A stretch of DNA of 12,120 bases from Oscillospiraceae bacterium (GTDB lineage Bacteria; Bacillota_A; Clostridia; Oscillospirales; Oscillospiraceae): positions 1 to 12,120 of the forward strand of contig JAGBAI010000156.1 of the NCBI GenBank assembly GCA_017939025.1. Direction: 5' to 3'. This document shows, piece by piece, positions 1 through 6,638 of this stretch. Position 1 is the stretch's first letter. Every line of letters starts with the position of its first letter. The notes beneath the pieces were generated by a model. The model did no database searches and was not told where the DNA came from. It was given only the letters and a program-made list of their open reading frames with translations. The position numbers and the translations under genes were made by a program.

Positions 1-122
1 AAATCCGACCTCAATGGGCGGATTTTCGGAATTTGTGCGGTGAATGATACGGAAAAATTGTCCATCGAGGCCAATTTTTCCGGCGGACCGTCCAGAGGAC
101 GGTCCCTACGGTGAACAGTACG
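1..122. repeat. Cluster of three short palindromes, possible dispersed intergenic repeat
   Basis: No gene is supported here. Three inverted repeats lie back to back: AAATCCG/CGGATTT (1-7 with 19-25), GGAAAAATTG/CAATTTTTCC (51-60 with 72-81, 11-nt loop) and GGACCGTCC/GGACGGTCC (85-93 with 97-105, loop AGA). All arms pair perfectly. The last two are flanked by a similar 14-mer at 38-51 and 109-122 (CGGTGAATGATACG versus CGGTGAACAGTACG, 11 of 14 identical), so the hairpin pair sits inside a short direct repeat. This looks like a small intergenic repeat element that may continue left of the window. Its genome-wide copy number cannot be seen from here. Confidence 0.5.
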
Positions 123-152
123 ATAAACAGAAATTTACCACCCAAATACAGG

Positions 153-181
153 AAGCCCGGCTCGAAAGAGCCGGGCTTTTT
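153..181. terminator. Rho-independent-type terminator hairpin
   Basis: A perfect 11-bp stem AAGCCCGGCTC/GAGCCGGGCTT (153-163 with 168-178) closes a GAAA tetraloop and is followed on the plus strand by a short T run and a T-rich stretch. The T tract is on the plus strand, so the hairpin best fits a plus-strand transcript entering from the left. It also starts 17 nt past the stop of the minus-strand ROK gene and may end that transcript too, although the minus-strand side lacks a good T tract. Confidence 0.75.
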
Positions 182-197
182 GGATATTTGTGGGTAA

Positions 198-1577
198 TTA
201 CTTGACCTTGGGCAGGGATGCGGCAGCCACAGCCTGACCGACACGGCGCATCTTTTCGTCGGGCAGAGTCACGCAGATCTTGGCAGCCAGTTCGGGATAC
301 TCGGCAGCCAGGATGTCATTGGTGACCTTCAAAATGGTGTCGCCGCCCTTGCCGGACATGACACGGCCCATGAGCATGATGTAGTCCAGATCATAGAACT
401 GGGAGTACAGCACCACAGTGTAGCCGAAGTAAGCACCGATGGTCTCGAAGATGGCCTGGGCTCTGGGATCATCAGCCTCCATCAGCTTCTGGACAGCTTT
501 CAGCTTCTCAGCCAGGGACAGGCTTTCGTCCAGCTCGATGCCGGCAGCGGGGCACAGCTTGATGACAGCATCCTGGGAGAAGTACTTGCAGCCTACACCG
601 TAATCGGTAGACCACTCGTCCTGCATGGCAGTGGGCTGCAGATCCACGGGAGCAAAGGCCAGCTCGTTGATCCAGCCCAGAACGTTCTGATCCTTGTCAA
701 CATAGCCCACGGCCTCAGAGGTGCCCATGGCCAGACCCATCAGCTTGCCCTTGCCCAGACCCATGGCACCTGCCAGAGCGGAAACGTCACCGTCGTTGGC
801 AACCACCAGAGGCACATCACCAATGGCAGCGGCGGCACGGGTGTAGATGGTCTTGACACGGTCCCAGTTCTCTCTGGGAACCTTGATGAACAGGGAAGCC
901 ACACGGGGCTCGTTGTCGATGTAGTCACCGGCAGAGGAAACGCCGATGGCATCCACTCTGGGCATCTTGGAGGCAGCGGTCTTAAAAGCCTCCAGAATGT
1001 GACCGTAGTGGTAGTCGGGATCCTCGTTCAGCTTGGGGAACCAGATAACTTCTTCGGAGTAGACGCACTCACCGTCGATGACAGCGGAAACCTTCCGGTC
1101 AGATCCGCCTGCATCGAAACCGATGCGGCAGCCGTCCATGTGACCGCCCATGGGGACAGCGGTCTCGTTGGCTGCGGGGCACTCCTCCAGAGGCAGATCG
1201 ATGATCTCCAGAGTCTTTTCATACAGCTGATCCACGAAGGTGAAATCGAATTCCCGCTCGCCGCCGACCTTGTAAGCTGCCTGCAGCTTCTGTGCCAGCT
1301 CAGAGCAGCCGCAGATGAAGACCTTGAAGCCGCCGATGGACCACAGCAGGAACTTCACATAGCGCTCAACGTAGCGATAATCGGCATCTTTCATTTCGGG
1401 GGTGCCGTGAATGAAGGTCTTGTGAACGGAAACCTGACCGTTGTCCCGCTCAACAGCGATGGCGATGGGCTGTCTGGCATCCTTCAGATAAGCTTCCCGC
1501 CAGACACCAAAGGGAATAAAGGTGGGATCCAGCTTGGGAGAATGATTCATCTGATATTCAATGCCTAAGTACTGCAT
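198..1577 (-). CDS. ROK-family / sugar-kinase-fold protein with N-terminal extension
   Basis: This 459-residue protein has the actin/hexokinase ATPase fold of the ROK family in its C-terminal two thirds. Seen: a phosphate-1-like motif GFDAGGSD (153-160), the ND pair in VVANDGDVSALAGAMG (about 258-273) where ROK kinases carry the catalytic Asp, a phosphate-2-like GLAMGTSEAVGYVD (281-294) and a late glycine loop MLMGRVMSGKGG (401-412). The usual ROK zinc motif (CxCGxxGCxE) is absent. About 145 residues precede the kinase-like part, making it longer than the usual ~300-residue sugar kinase; this extension has no motif I recognise. There is no signal peptide, so it should be cytoplasmic. Substrate is unknown: a sugar kinase is the family default, but a sensor or non-catalytic role is possible. 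The start is fixed by TCCTCC (1585-1590, i.e. GGAGGA on the minus strand) 7 nt upstream; the next in-frame Met (residue 10) lacks such a site. It is monocistronic and divergent from lrgAB. Confidence 0.8.
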   Translation of the reverse strand: MQYLGIEYQMNHSPKLDPTFIPFGVWREAYLKDARQPIAIAVERDNGQVSVHKTFIHGTPEMKDADYRYVERYVKFLLWSIGGFKVFICGCSELAQKLQAAYKVGGEREFDFTFVDQLYEKTLEIIDLPLEECPAANETAVPMGGHMDGCRIGFDAGGSDRKVSAVIDGECVYSEEVIWFPKLNEDPDYHYGHILEAFKTAASKMPRVDAIGVSSAGDYIDNEPRVASLFIKVPRENWDRVKTIYTRAAAAIGDVPLVVANDGDVSALAGAMGLGKGKLMGLAMGTSEAVGYVDKDQNVLGWINELAFAPVDLQPTAMQDEWSTDYGVGCKYFSQDAVIKLCPAAGIELDESLSLAEKLKAVQKLMEADDPRAQAIFETIGAYFGYTVVLYSQFYDLDYIMLMGRVMSGKGGDTILKVTNDILAAEYPELAAKICVTLPDEKMRRVGQAVAAASLPKVK

Positions 1578-1611
1578 AATGGGTTCCTCCTTGTTTTTTG
1601 ATATTTCTCAT

Positions 1612-1640
1612 ATTATAACAGCATCATTTACAAAAAACAA
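1612..1640 (-). promoter_or_regulatory. Sigma-A-type promoter of the ROK-fold gene
   Basis: Read on the minus strand, TTGTTT (1635-1640) and a perfect TATAAT (1612-1617) are separated by 17 bp. The -10 box lies about 35 bp upstream of the ROK start codon, giving a leader of roughly 28 nt that contains the GGAGGA site. The -35 box overlaps the left edge of the inverted repeat at 1637-1664. Confidence 0.75.
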
Positions 1641-1664
1641 TATCCAATTGCCTTTTGGATTTGT
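1637..1664. promoter_or_regulatory. Inverted repeat, candidate operator between divergent genes
   Basis: ATCCAA (1642-1647) and TTGGAT (1655-1660) form a perfect 6-bp inverted repeat around a 7-bp centre. ACAA (1637-1640) and TTGT (1661-1664) extend it to 10 bp per arm if T1641 is left unpaired. It lies in the only gap shared by the ROK gene and lrgAB and overlaps the ROK -35 hexamer, so a bound dimeric regulator could block that promoter. The repeat is seen; the operator role and the regulator are inferred, and no regulator gene is in the window. Confidence 0.4.
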
Positions 1665-1669
1665 CTGTT

Positions 1670-1699
1670 TTGATGCTGATACGAAATTGAAATCATATT
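1670..1699 (+). promoter_or_regulatory. Weak candidate promoter for lrgAB
   Basis: TTGATG (1670-1675) and CATATT (1694-1699) are 18 bp apart, each matching the sigma-A consensus at 4 of 6 positions. It is the best plus-strand match I found before lrgA, but it is poor, which fits a promoter needing an activator. The rest of the leader (1700-1776) shows only an unused purine-rich AGAAGGA. Confidence 0.25.
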
Positions 1700-1776
1700 G
1701 CATTGCCCCGGCTCCGGTGATAAGATAAGAAGGAATCATCCTGCCTCTGCGGCGGAAATATTTATGAGGTTATTCT

Positions 1777-2136
1777 ATGAAATATCTGACGCAATTTGTC
1801 ATCATCCTTGGCTTTACCCTGGTGGGGGAAGCCCTGCAGCGGATCGTTCCGCTGCCCATTCCGGCATCGGTCTATGGCCTTACGCTGCTGTTTCTGGCCC
1901 TGTGCCTTAAGTGTGTTAAGGTGGAACAGGTGAAGGAAACCGGTGCTTTTCTGACATCCATTCTGCCTGTCCTTTTTGTATCTCCCGCTGTGGGCATCAT
2001 GGAGGACTGGGGACTGGTTGCAGACCGGCTGGTACCTATTTTGCTGCTGCTGGTGGGCACCACCATTGTGACCTTTGCCATCAGCGGCCGGGTGGCCCAG
2101 GCGGTTTTGAAGAAGGGGGGCAGAAAGGATGACTGA
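1777..2136 (+). CDS. lrgA: CidA/LrgA-family holin-like membrane protein
   Basis: A 119-residue membrane protein with four predicted hydrophobic helices (about residues 3-22, 30-45, 57-75 and 85-103) and the conserved early loop LPIPASVYGLTLLFL (26-40) typical of CidA/LrgA proteins, whose usual length is 110-150 residues. Members form a two-component membrane system with LrgB/CidB. They were first described as holin/antiholin-like controls of murein hydrolase export and cell death in staphylococci, and later as a pyruvate import system in Bacillus and Streptococcus. The start is supported by GAGGT (1766-1770), 6 nt upstream. The gene overlaps lrgB by 8 nt, so the two are almost certainly co-translated. 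LrgA versus CidA cannot be told apart from sequence alone; no LytS/LytR-type regulator is next door. Confidence 0.85.
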   Translation: MKYLTQFVIILGFTLVGEALQRIVPLPIPASVYGLTLLFLALCLKCVKVEQVKETGAFLTSILPVLFVSPAVGIMEDWGLVADRLVPILLLLVGTTIVTFAISGRVAQAVLKKGGRKDD

Positions 2137-2821
2137 GCTTCTTTCCATTGGAGTCCTGCCGGTGGCACTGACACTGTTTGCTTACCAGATCGGCGTTCTG
2201 TGCCAGAAAAAGCTGAAGCTGCCCATTTTTAATCCGATTCTCATCGGCATGATCGTGGTCATTGTGACTCTGAAGGTGACGGGCCTTGCCACGGATACTT
2301 ACCAGGAGGGGGTCAAATGGATCTCCTGGCTTATGACACCCGCTACGGTATGCCTGGCCATTCCCATGTACGAGCAGGTTCAGGCGCTGAAAAAGAATCT
2401 GAAGGGTATTCTGGCGGGCGTTATTGCCGGTGCCTTAAGCTGCCTTGCCATGCTGCTGATCTTCTCCATGGTGCTGCACTTTGACCGGAATCTGACCATT
2501 TCCATTCTGCCCAAGGGCATCACCGCCGCCATCGGCGTGAGCCTGACGGAGCTCTTCGGCGGCACGCCCTCCATTACGACGCTGGGTATCTCCGTCACCG
2601 GCATTGGCGGCAACATGTTCGGCAGACAGTTCTGCAAATGGCTCGGCATTACTGACGAAATCGCTCAGGGCGTTGCCTTCGGCACCGGTTCCCATGTCAT
2701 CGGCACCGCCAAGGCCAACGAAGTAGGCCCCTTATGCGGCGCAGTGAGCAGCCTGTCTCTGGTGGTGGCAGGATTGCTGACGGCAGTGCTGTTCCCGGTT
2801 CTGGTGAATATTGTCGGATAA
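2129..2821 (+). CDS. lrgB: LrgB/CidB-family membrane protein
   Basis: A 230-residue polytopic membrane protein, normal family length, that partners the product of the preceding gene. Family landmarks seen: NPILIG (35-40), LAIPMYEQ (76-83), LPKGITAAI (127-135, where many members read LPKSVT) and the C-terminal GTGSHVIGTAKA (185-196). The start ATG lies within the last codons of lrgA (8-nt overlap) with AAGGGGGG at 2113-2120 as a purine-rich site about 8 nt upstream, supporting translational coupling. In LrgAB systems this is the larger channel-like subunit; pyruvate transport or control of autolysis are the two roles known for relatives. The stop is only 5 nt before the 2827-3011 repeat, whose hairpins would be at the 3' end of the lrgAB mRNA and may terminate or protect it. 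Confidence 0.9.
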   Translation: MTELLSIGVLPVALTLFAYQIGVLCQKKLKLPIFNPILIGMIVVIVTLKVTGLATDTYQEGVKWISWLMTPATVCLAIPMYEQVQALKKNLKGILAGVIAGALSCLAMLLIFSMVLHFDRNLTISILPKGITAAIGVSLTELFGGTPSITTLGISVTGIGGNMFGRQFCKWLGITDEIAQGVAFGTGSHVIGTAKANEVGPLCGAVSSLSLVVAGLLTAVLFPVLVNIVG

Positions 2822-2826
2822 CAAAC

Positions 2827-3011
2827 GGCGCGGCAGCGCCCCAAAGGCCCCCTCTGACGAGGGGGCTGTCAGCGAAGCTGACTGGGGGAGAGAAAATCTG
2901 TAGGTTTCCGCTTCCTAACGAAATCTGGAAATAACTGCGATGTTTTCTCTCCCTCAGTCGCCTGCGGCGACAGCTCCCTCGTCAGAGGGAGCCTTTGGGC
3001 GCTGCCGCGCC
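2827..3011. repeat. 185-bp inverted-repeat element built of two three-hairpin arms
   Basis: The left arm (2827-2896) and the reverse complement of the right arm (2943-3011) align over about 70 nt with few differences, around a 46-nt non-repetitive centre. Each arm folds into three hairpins: GGCGC/GCGCC at the outer end; GCCCCCTC/GAGGGGGC (2847-2854 with 2859-2866) or GCTCCCTC/GAGGGAGC (2973-2980 with 2985-2992); and GTCAGC/GCTGAC (2868-2873 with 2877-2882) or GTCGCC/GGCGAC (2957-2962 with 2966-2971). Arm differences fall as paired changes within these stems. There is no transposase or target-site duplication I can define. It looks like a non-autonomous, MITE- or REP-like intergenic repeat. 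A reading frame open to the fumarase gene crosses the right arm but is not a real N-terminus. Confidence 0.85.
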
Positions 3012-3023
3012 AGTACGTTTTAT

Positions 3024-3052
3024 TTGACATTTTTATCGAATATTGTTATGAT
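3024..3052 (+). promoter_or_regulatory. Strong sigma-A-type promoter of fumC
   Basis: A perfect TTGACA (3024-3029), 17-bp spacer and TATGAT (3047-3052, 5 of 6) give a near-consensus promoter. Transcription would begin near 3059, leaving a short leader of about 22 nt that holds the GGAGGT site. The -35 box starts only 13 bp after the end of the inverted-repeat element. Confidence 0.85.
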
Positions 3053-3080
3053 TTCCAAAACAACACGCGGAGGTATAAAA

Positions 3081-4457
3081 ATGGAATACCGCATTGAACA
3101 CGATTCCATGGGTGAAGTGAAGGTGCCCGGGGATAAATACTGGGGTGCCCAGACCCAGAGGAGCGTTCAGAATTTTCCCATTGGTGTGGGTATTGAGACC
3201 ATGCCCCGGGAGATCATTCACGCCTTCGGCATCCTGAAAAAGGCGGCTGCCCTGACCAACCGGGCCTTGCGGCCGGAGAAAATGACGGAGGAAAAATGCA
3301 GCGCCATCTGCGAAGCCTGTGACGAGGTGATCTCCGGTGCACTGATGGCGCATTTCCCTCTGGTGGTCTGGCAGACCGGTTCCGGTACCCAGTCCAACAT
3401 GAACGCCAATGAGGTCATCGCTAACCGGGGCAATGCCATTGCCGGAAAAAAGCTGCTGCATCCCAACGACGATGTGAACATGTCCCAGTCCTCCAATGAT
3501 ACCTTCCCCACCGCCATGCACATTGCGGCGGTCTGCGCCATGGAAGACCGGGTGATCCCGGCGCTGGAGGTGCTCATTGCTGCCTTTGCCCGGCTGGAGC
3601 AGGAGAATGAAGGGGTCATCAAGGCGGGCCGCACCCATTTACAGGATGCCACCCCCATCGCCTTTTCTCAGGAGATTTCCGGCTGGCGGACAAGCCTGGA
3701 GCGGGATAAGGAACTGCTGGAAGCAGCCCTGCCTGCTCTGAAGGAGCTGGCCCTGGGCGGTACAGCTGTGGGCACCGGACTGAACGCCCCCAGGGGCTTC
3801 GATGCCGCTGTGGCGGCAGAGGTTTCCCGGCTGACGGGCAAGGATTTCCGGACGGCATCCAACAAGTTCCATGCCTTAACGTCAAAAAACGAGCTGGTGT
3901 TCGCCCATGGCGCACTGAAAGCCCTGGCCTGTGACCTGATGAAGATCGCCAATGACATCCGCTGGCTTGCTTCCGGCCCCCGGCTGGGTCTGGGAGAGAT
4001 CACCATTCCGGAAAACGAGCCCGGTTCCTCCATTATGCCCGGCAAGGTCAACCCTACCCAGTGCGAGGCGGTGACCATGGTGGCGGTGCAGGTCATGGGA
4101 AACGATGCGGCTGTGGGGATTGCCGCCAGCCAGGGCAATTTCCAGCTGAATGTATTCATGCCGGTGCTGATCTACAACTTTTTGCAGTCTGCCCGGCTGC
4201 TCAGCGATGCCATGCTGTCCTTCCATGACCACTGCGTCGTTGGCATCAGGGCGAACAAAGAAAAAATGCACCGGAACCTGCATGGCGGTCTCATGCTGGT
4301 CACGGCGCTGAATCCGTATATCGGCTATGAGAACGCGGCGAAAACCGCGAAAAAGGCTTATCTGGAAAATATTTCCCTGAAAGAAGCCTGCATACAGCTG
4401 GGCTTTTTGACGGAAGAGCGCTTCGATCAGGTGTTCCAGCCGGAAAAGATGATATGA
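3081..4457 (+). CDS. fumC: Class II fumarate hydratase (fumarase C)
   Basis: A 458-residue cytoplasmic enzyme interconverting fumarate and L-malate without an iron-sulfur cluster; family members are about 460 residues and homotetrameric. The three conserved regions of the fumarase/aspartase superfamily are present: SSNDTFPTAMHIA (137-149), GRTHLQDATPI (183-193, with the catalytic-site His186) and the signature GSSIMPGKVNP (315-325, with the catalytic Ser loop). TGSGTQSNMNANE (99-111) also fits fumarase rather than argininosuccinate lyase; aspartase is the nearest alternative, but HLQDATPI favours fumarase. The frame stays open upstream to 2940, inside the inverted repeat, but the ATG at 3081 has GGAGGT (3069-3074) 6 nt upstream and starts the family-typical N-terminus MEYRIEHDSMGEVKVP; the upstream 47 codons are repeat-derived. 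The gene has its own promoter and a hairpin after the stop, so it is probably monocistronic. Confidence 0.95.
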   Translation: MEYRIEHDSMGEVKVPGDKYWGAQTQRSVQNFPIGVGIETMPREIIHAFGILKKAAALTNRALRPEKMTEEKCSAICEACDEVISGALMAHFPLVVWQTGSGTQSNMNANEVIANRGNAIAGKKLLHPNDDVNMSQSSNDTFPTAMHIAAVCAMEDRVIPALEVLIAAFARLEQENEGVIKAGRTHLQDATPIAFSQEISGWRTSLERDKELLEAALPALKELALGGTAVGTGLNAPRGFDAAVAAEVSRLTGKDFRTASNKFHALTSKNELVFAHGALKALACDLMKIANDIRWLASGPRLGLGEITIPENEPGSSIMPGKVNPTQCEAVTMVAVQVMGNDAAVGIAASQGNFQLNVFMPVLIYNFLQSARLLSDAMLSFHDHCVVGIRANKEKMHRNLHGGLMLVTALNPYIGYENAAKTAKKAYLENISLKEACIQLGFLTEERFDQVFQPEKMI

Positions 4458-4460
4458 TAC

Positions 4461-4499
4461 AACGGCCCGCATCCCTTATGCAAGGAGATGGGGGCCGTT
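4461..4499 (+). terminator. Hairpin after fumC, probable terminator
   Basis: AACGGCCC (4461-4468) pairs perfectly with GGGCCGTT (4492-4499), and the interior pairs further as ATC..CTT with AAG..GAT. It starts 3 nt after the fumC stop. The following bases (TCGCCGCTG) give almost no T tract, so termination may be inefficient. Confidence 0.55.
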
Positions 4500-4593
4500 T
4501 CGCCGCTGTAACGAAAGCAATTTGTCATGTTCACCAAGAGCGCACTGCTGTCCGCGGCAGAATTGCGCAGAATTGAGAAATTACACAATTTTG

Positions 4594-4621
4594 TTGCAAA
4601 TTAACAATTTTATGCTATATT
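4594..4621 (+). promoter_or_regulatory. Extended -10 promoter of the BMP/phosphoesterase unit
   Basis: TTGCAA (4594-4599) is followed after 16 bp by TATATT (4616-4621), preceded by TGC (4613-4615) as an extended -10 motif. Immediately upstream, six AATT steps occur from 4561 to 4609 at roughly 8-12 bp spacing, including a direct repeat GCAGAATTG (4557-4565 and 4567-4575). Such A+T-rich phased DNA may act as an UP-type or bent element. The leader to the ATG at 4656 would be about 28 nt. Confidence 0.7.
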
Positions 4622-4655
4622 ATATGTGTGAAATTACCTTTGAAGGAGGCCCCCT

Positions 4656-6638
4656 ATGCTTTCTCAAACGGCTATCGACGAATATGCCCAGGCCCTGCGG
4701 CAAGGTCAGAAGGAATACCGGGAGCTGGTAATGGCAGGAAAGGATCCCCACCCTGCTGTGCTGGAGGAGATCCTGCCGGGCTTTTCCGGTGAGACAGTCA
4801 CCGAACTGGGGCTGGTGGAGATCCCCGCGGAGCGGATCGTTGGCACCACCGCTGCCGGACGGATCACGGCCTTTACCGCCTCTTTCCGGCCCCTGCTGGA
4901 TGCCAAGTCCGAATTCGGCGGCAAGTGGATCAACCTTTGCAAGGCCCACCTGGGAGATACCGGCATCACCGACCCCATTTTGTGCTATGAATACCTGGGC
5001 AATTTCTATGTCCAGGAGGGCAATAAGCGGGTCAGTGTCCTGCGGCACTTTGGTTCCCCCCGGATCCCCGGCACAGTGAAACGGATCCTGCCGAAGCAGT
5101 CCGACGAGCCCCGGATCAAAGCCTATTACGAGTTTATCGAATTTTATAAATCCTCCCGGCTCTACATTGTCCAGTTCCGCCGTCCCGGTGATTACAGCAA
5201 GCTTCTGGGCTTTGTGGGTAAAAAGCCCGGTGAAGTATGGTCTGAGGAGGAACGCAGAACCTTCAATGCCTATTACCACTATTTCCTGGATGCCTTCTAC
5301 GCCCAGAAAAATGGTACCGCCGACATTCTGCCGGAGGAAGCCCTGCTTCTGTGGCTGAAAATCTATGACTACCCGTTGCTGGGCCGGCTGACCGGTGCCC
5401 AGCTGAAAAAGAGTGTGGGAGAACTGTGGGAGGACATGGTAGCCTCTTCCAAAAAAGAAGAAGCTGTCAAGGTTCAGACCAAGGCTGAGGACGATGGCAA
5501 AAGCAGCATCGTCAGCCGGATCGTTTCCGTATTGGATCAGCTGGACGTTGCCTTTGTCCACCAGCTGAACCCCGGGAAATCCCCCTGGGTCATGGGCCAT
5601 GAGGAGGGCCGCCAGCACATCGAAGATCTCTTCGGCGACCGGATCAAGGTGCGCACCTACTACGATGCCAATACGGCGGAGCTGGCGGAGCAGATGATCG
5701 AGCAGGCGGTAAGTGACGGTGCCCAGGTGGTCTTTACCACTGCCCCGCCTTTGAGCCAGGCAACCCTGAAGGCCGCTGTGAAATATCCCAAGGTTCGGTT
5801 CCTCAACTGCTCCGTGGATCAGCCCTATTCCTCCCTGCGCACCTATTACGGCCGGATCTATGAGGCCAAATTCATCACCGGTGCCATTGCCGGTGCTATG
5901 GCCCAGAATAACCGCATCGGCTATATCGCCTCCTATCCCATTTTCGGCGTGCCCGCCTCCATAAATGCCTTTGCCCTGGGTGCCCAGCTGACCAATCCCC
6001 GGGCTCAGATCGAGCTGCGGTGGAGCTGTGTAGAGGGAACGCCCCAGGCAGACTTCTTTGCCGACGGCATCCGGGTGGTCTCCAACCGGGACACGCCCAC
6101 CCAGAACAAAATGTATCTGGATTTCTGTTCCTACGGAACCTACCTGATGGACGACCGGGGCGACCTGGTACCCCTGGCATCCCCCACCTGGGTCTGGGGC
6201 AAGTTCTACGAATTTGTCATCCGGGCCATCCTGGCCGGCGGCTGGAAGCGGGAAAAGGGTGTGTCCACAGCACTGAACTACTGGCTGGGTATGGACAGCG
6301 GCGTCATCGGTCTGAATCTGTCCGACAAGCTGCCCGAGGGTGTCCGCCAGCTGGCAAAGGGCCTGCAGAAGGGCCTGACAGACAGTGTTCTGGATCCCTT
6401 CCTCCGGCGCATCACTGCCCAGGACGGCACCATTAAAAACGACGGCACCCATGTATTCACCCCCGGTGAATTGCTGCGGATGGACTGGCTCTGCGATAAC
6501 GTGGTGGGCTCGATTCCTCCCTATGAGGATATCCTGCCGATTTCCCGGAGCATGGTTCGGGAGCTGGGACTCTACCGCGACACCATCCCCACAGAGAAGG
6601 AGAGCAGCAAACGTGAAGATCTTGACCATCTCCGATGA
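4656..6638 (+). CDS. Cytoplasmic ParB-like / BMP (PnrA-type) ligand-binding fusion protein
   Basis: A 660-residue protein of two parts. Residues about 297-535 resemble the BMP/PnrA periplasmic-binding fold (nucleoside-binding lipoproteins): DVAFVHQLNP (297-306), WVMGHEEGR, and TYYGRIYEAKFITGAIAGAM (396-415), a BMP hallmark. Residues about 85-147 resemble a ParB/Srx-type domain: PILCYEYLGNFYVQEGNKRV (107-126) matches the family's 'PI...DGxRRvxA' pattern with EGNKR in place of GExR. Residues 148-290 are a helical linker of unknown role. There is no signal peptide, lipobox Cys or transmembrane helix, so unlike true BMP proteins it should stay in the cytoplasm. The start has GAAGGAGG (4642-4649) 6 nt upstream. 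Its 3' end overlaps the phosphoesterase gene by 26 nt. I believe similar proteins are annotated as BMP family in other Clostridia but cannot verify. Function is unknown; intracellular sensing of a nucleoside-like ligand is a guess. Confidence 0.75.
   Translation: MLSQTAIDEYAQALRQGQKEYRELVMAGKDPHPAVLEEILPGFSGETVTELGLVEIPAERIVGTTAAGRITAFTASFRPLLDAKSEFGGKWINLCKAHLGDTGITDPILCYEYLGNFYVQEGNKRVSVLRHFGSPRIPGTVKRILPKQSDEPRIKAYYEFIEFYKSSRLYIVQFRRPGDYSKLLGFVGKKPGEVWSEEERRTFNAYYHYFLDAFYAQKNGTADILPEEALLLWLKIYDYPLLGRLTGAQLKKSVGELWEDMVASSKKEEAVKVQTKAEDDGKSSIVSRIVSVLDQLDVAFVHQLNPGKSPWVMGHEEGRQHIEDLFGDRIKVRTYYDANTAELAEQMIEQAVSDGAQVVFTTAPPLSQATLKAAVKYPKVRFLNCSVDQPYSSLRTYYGRIYEAKFITGAIAGAMAQNNRIGYIASYPIFGVPASINAFALGAQLTNPRAQIELRWSCVEGTPQADFFADGIRVVSNRDTPTQNKMYLDFCSYGTYLMDDRGDLVPLASPTWVWGKFYEFVIRAILAGGWKREKGVSTALNYWLGMDSGVIGLNLSDKLPEGVRQLAKGLQKGLTDSVLDPFLRRITAQDGTIKNDGTHVFTPGELLRMDWLCDNVVGSIPPYEDILPISRSMVRELGLYRDTIPTEKESSKREDLDHLR

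Noticed and set aside
999..1568. 189-codon plus-strand frame opposite the ROK-fold gene
   Set aside because: It is antisense to a gene with clear kinase-fold motifs, a promoter and a ribosome site; no supporting signals of its own.
3033..3638. 201-codon minus-strand frame opposite fumC
   Set aside because: It is a shadow of the fumarase coding sequence: no motif, and it crosses the fumC promoter and start.
6385..6612. Upstream extension of the phosphoesterase frame
   Set aside because: The extra 76 codons lie within the BMP-like gene in another frame, look random, and the GTG at 6613 with AAGGAGA explains the start.
4620..6629. Long 669-codon open frame on the minus strand opposite the BMP-like gene
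   Set aside because: The plus strand has domain motifs, a ribosome site and a promoter. The antisense frame has low-complexity Gly/Gln/His/Val-rich composition with no motif and is explained by codon bias of the real gene.
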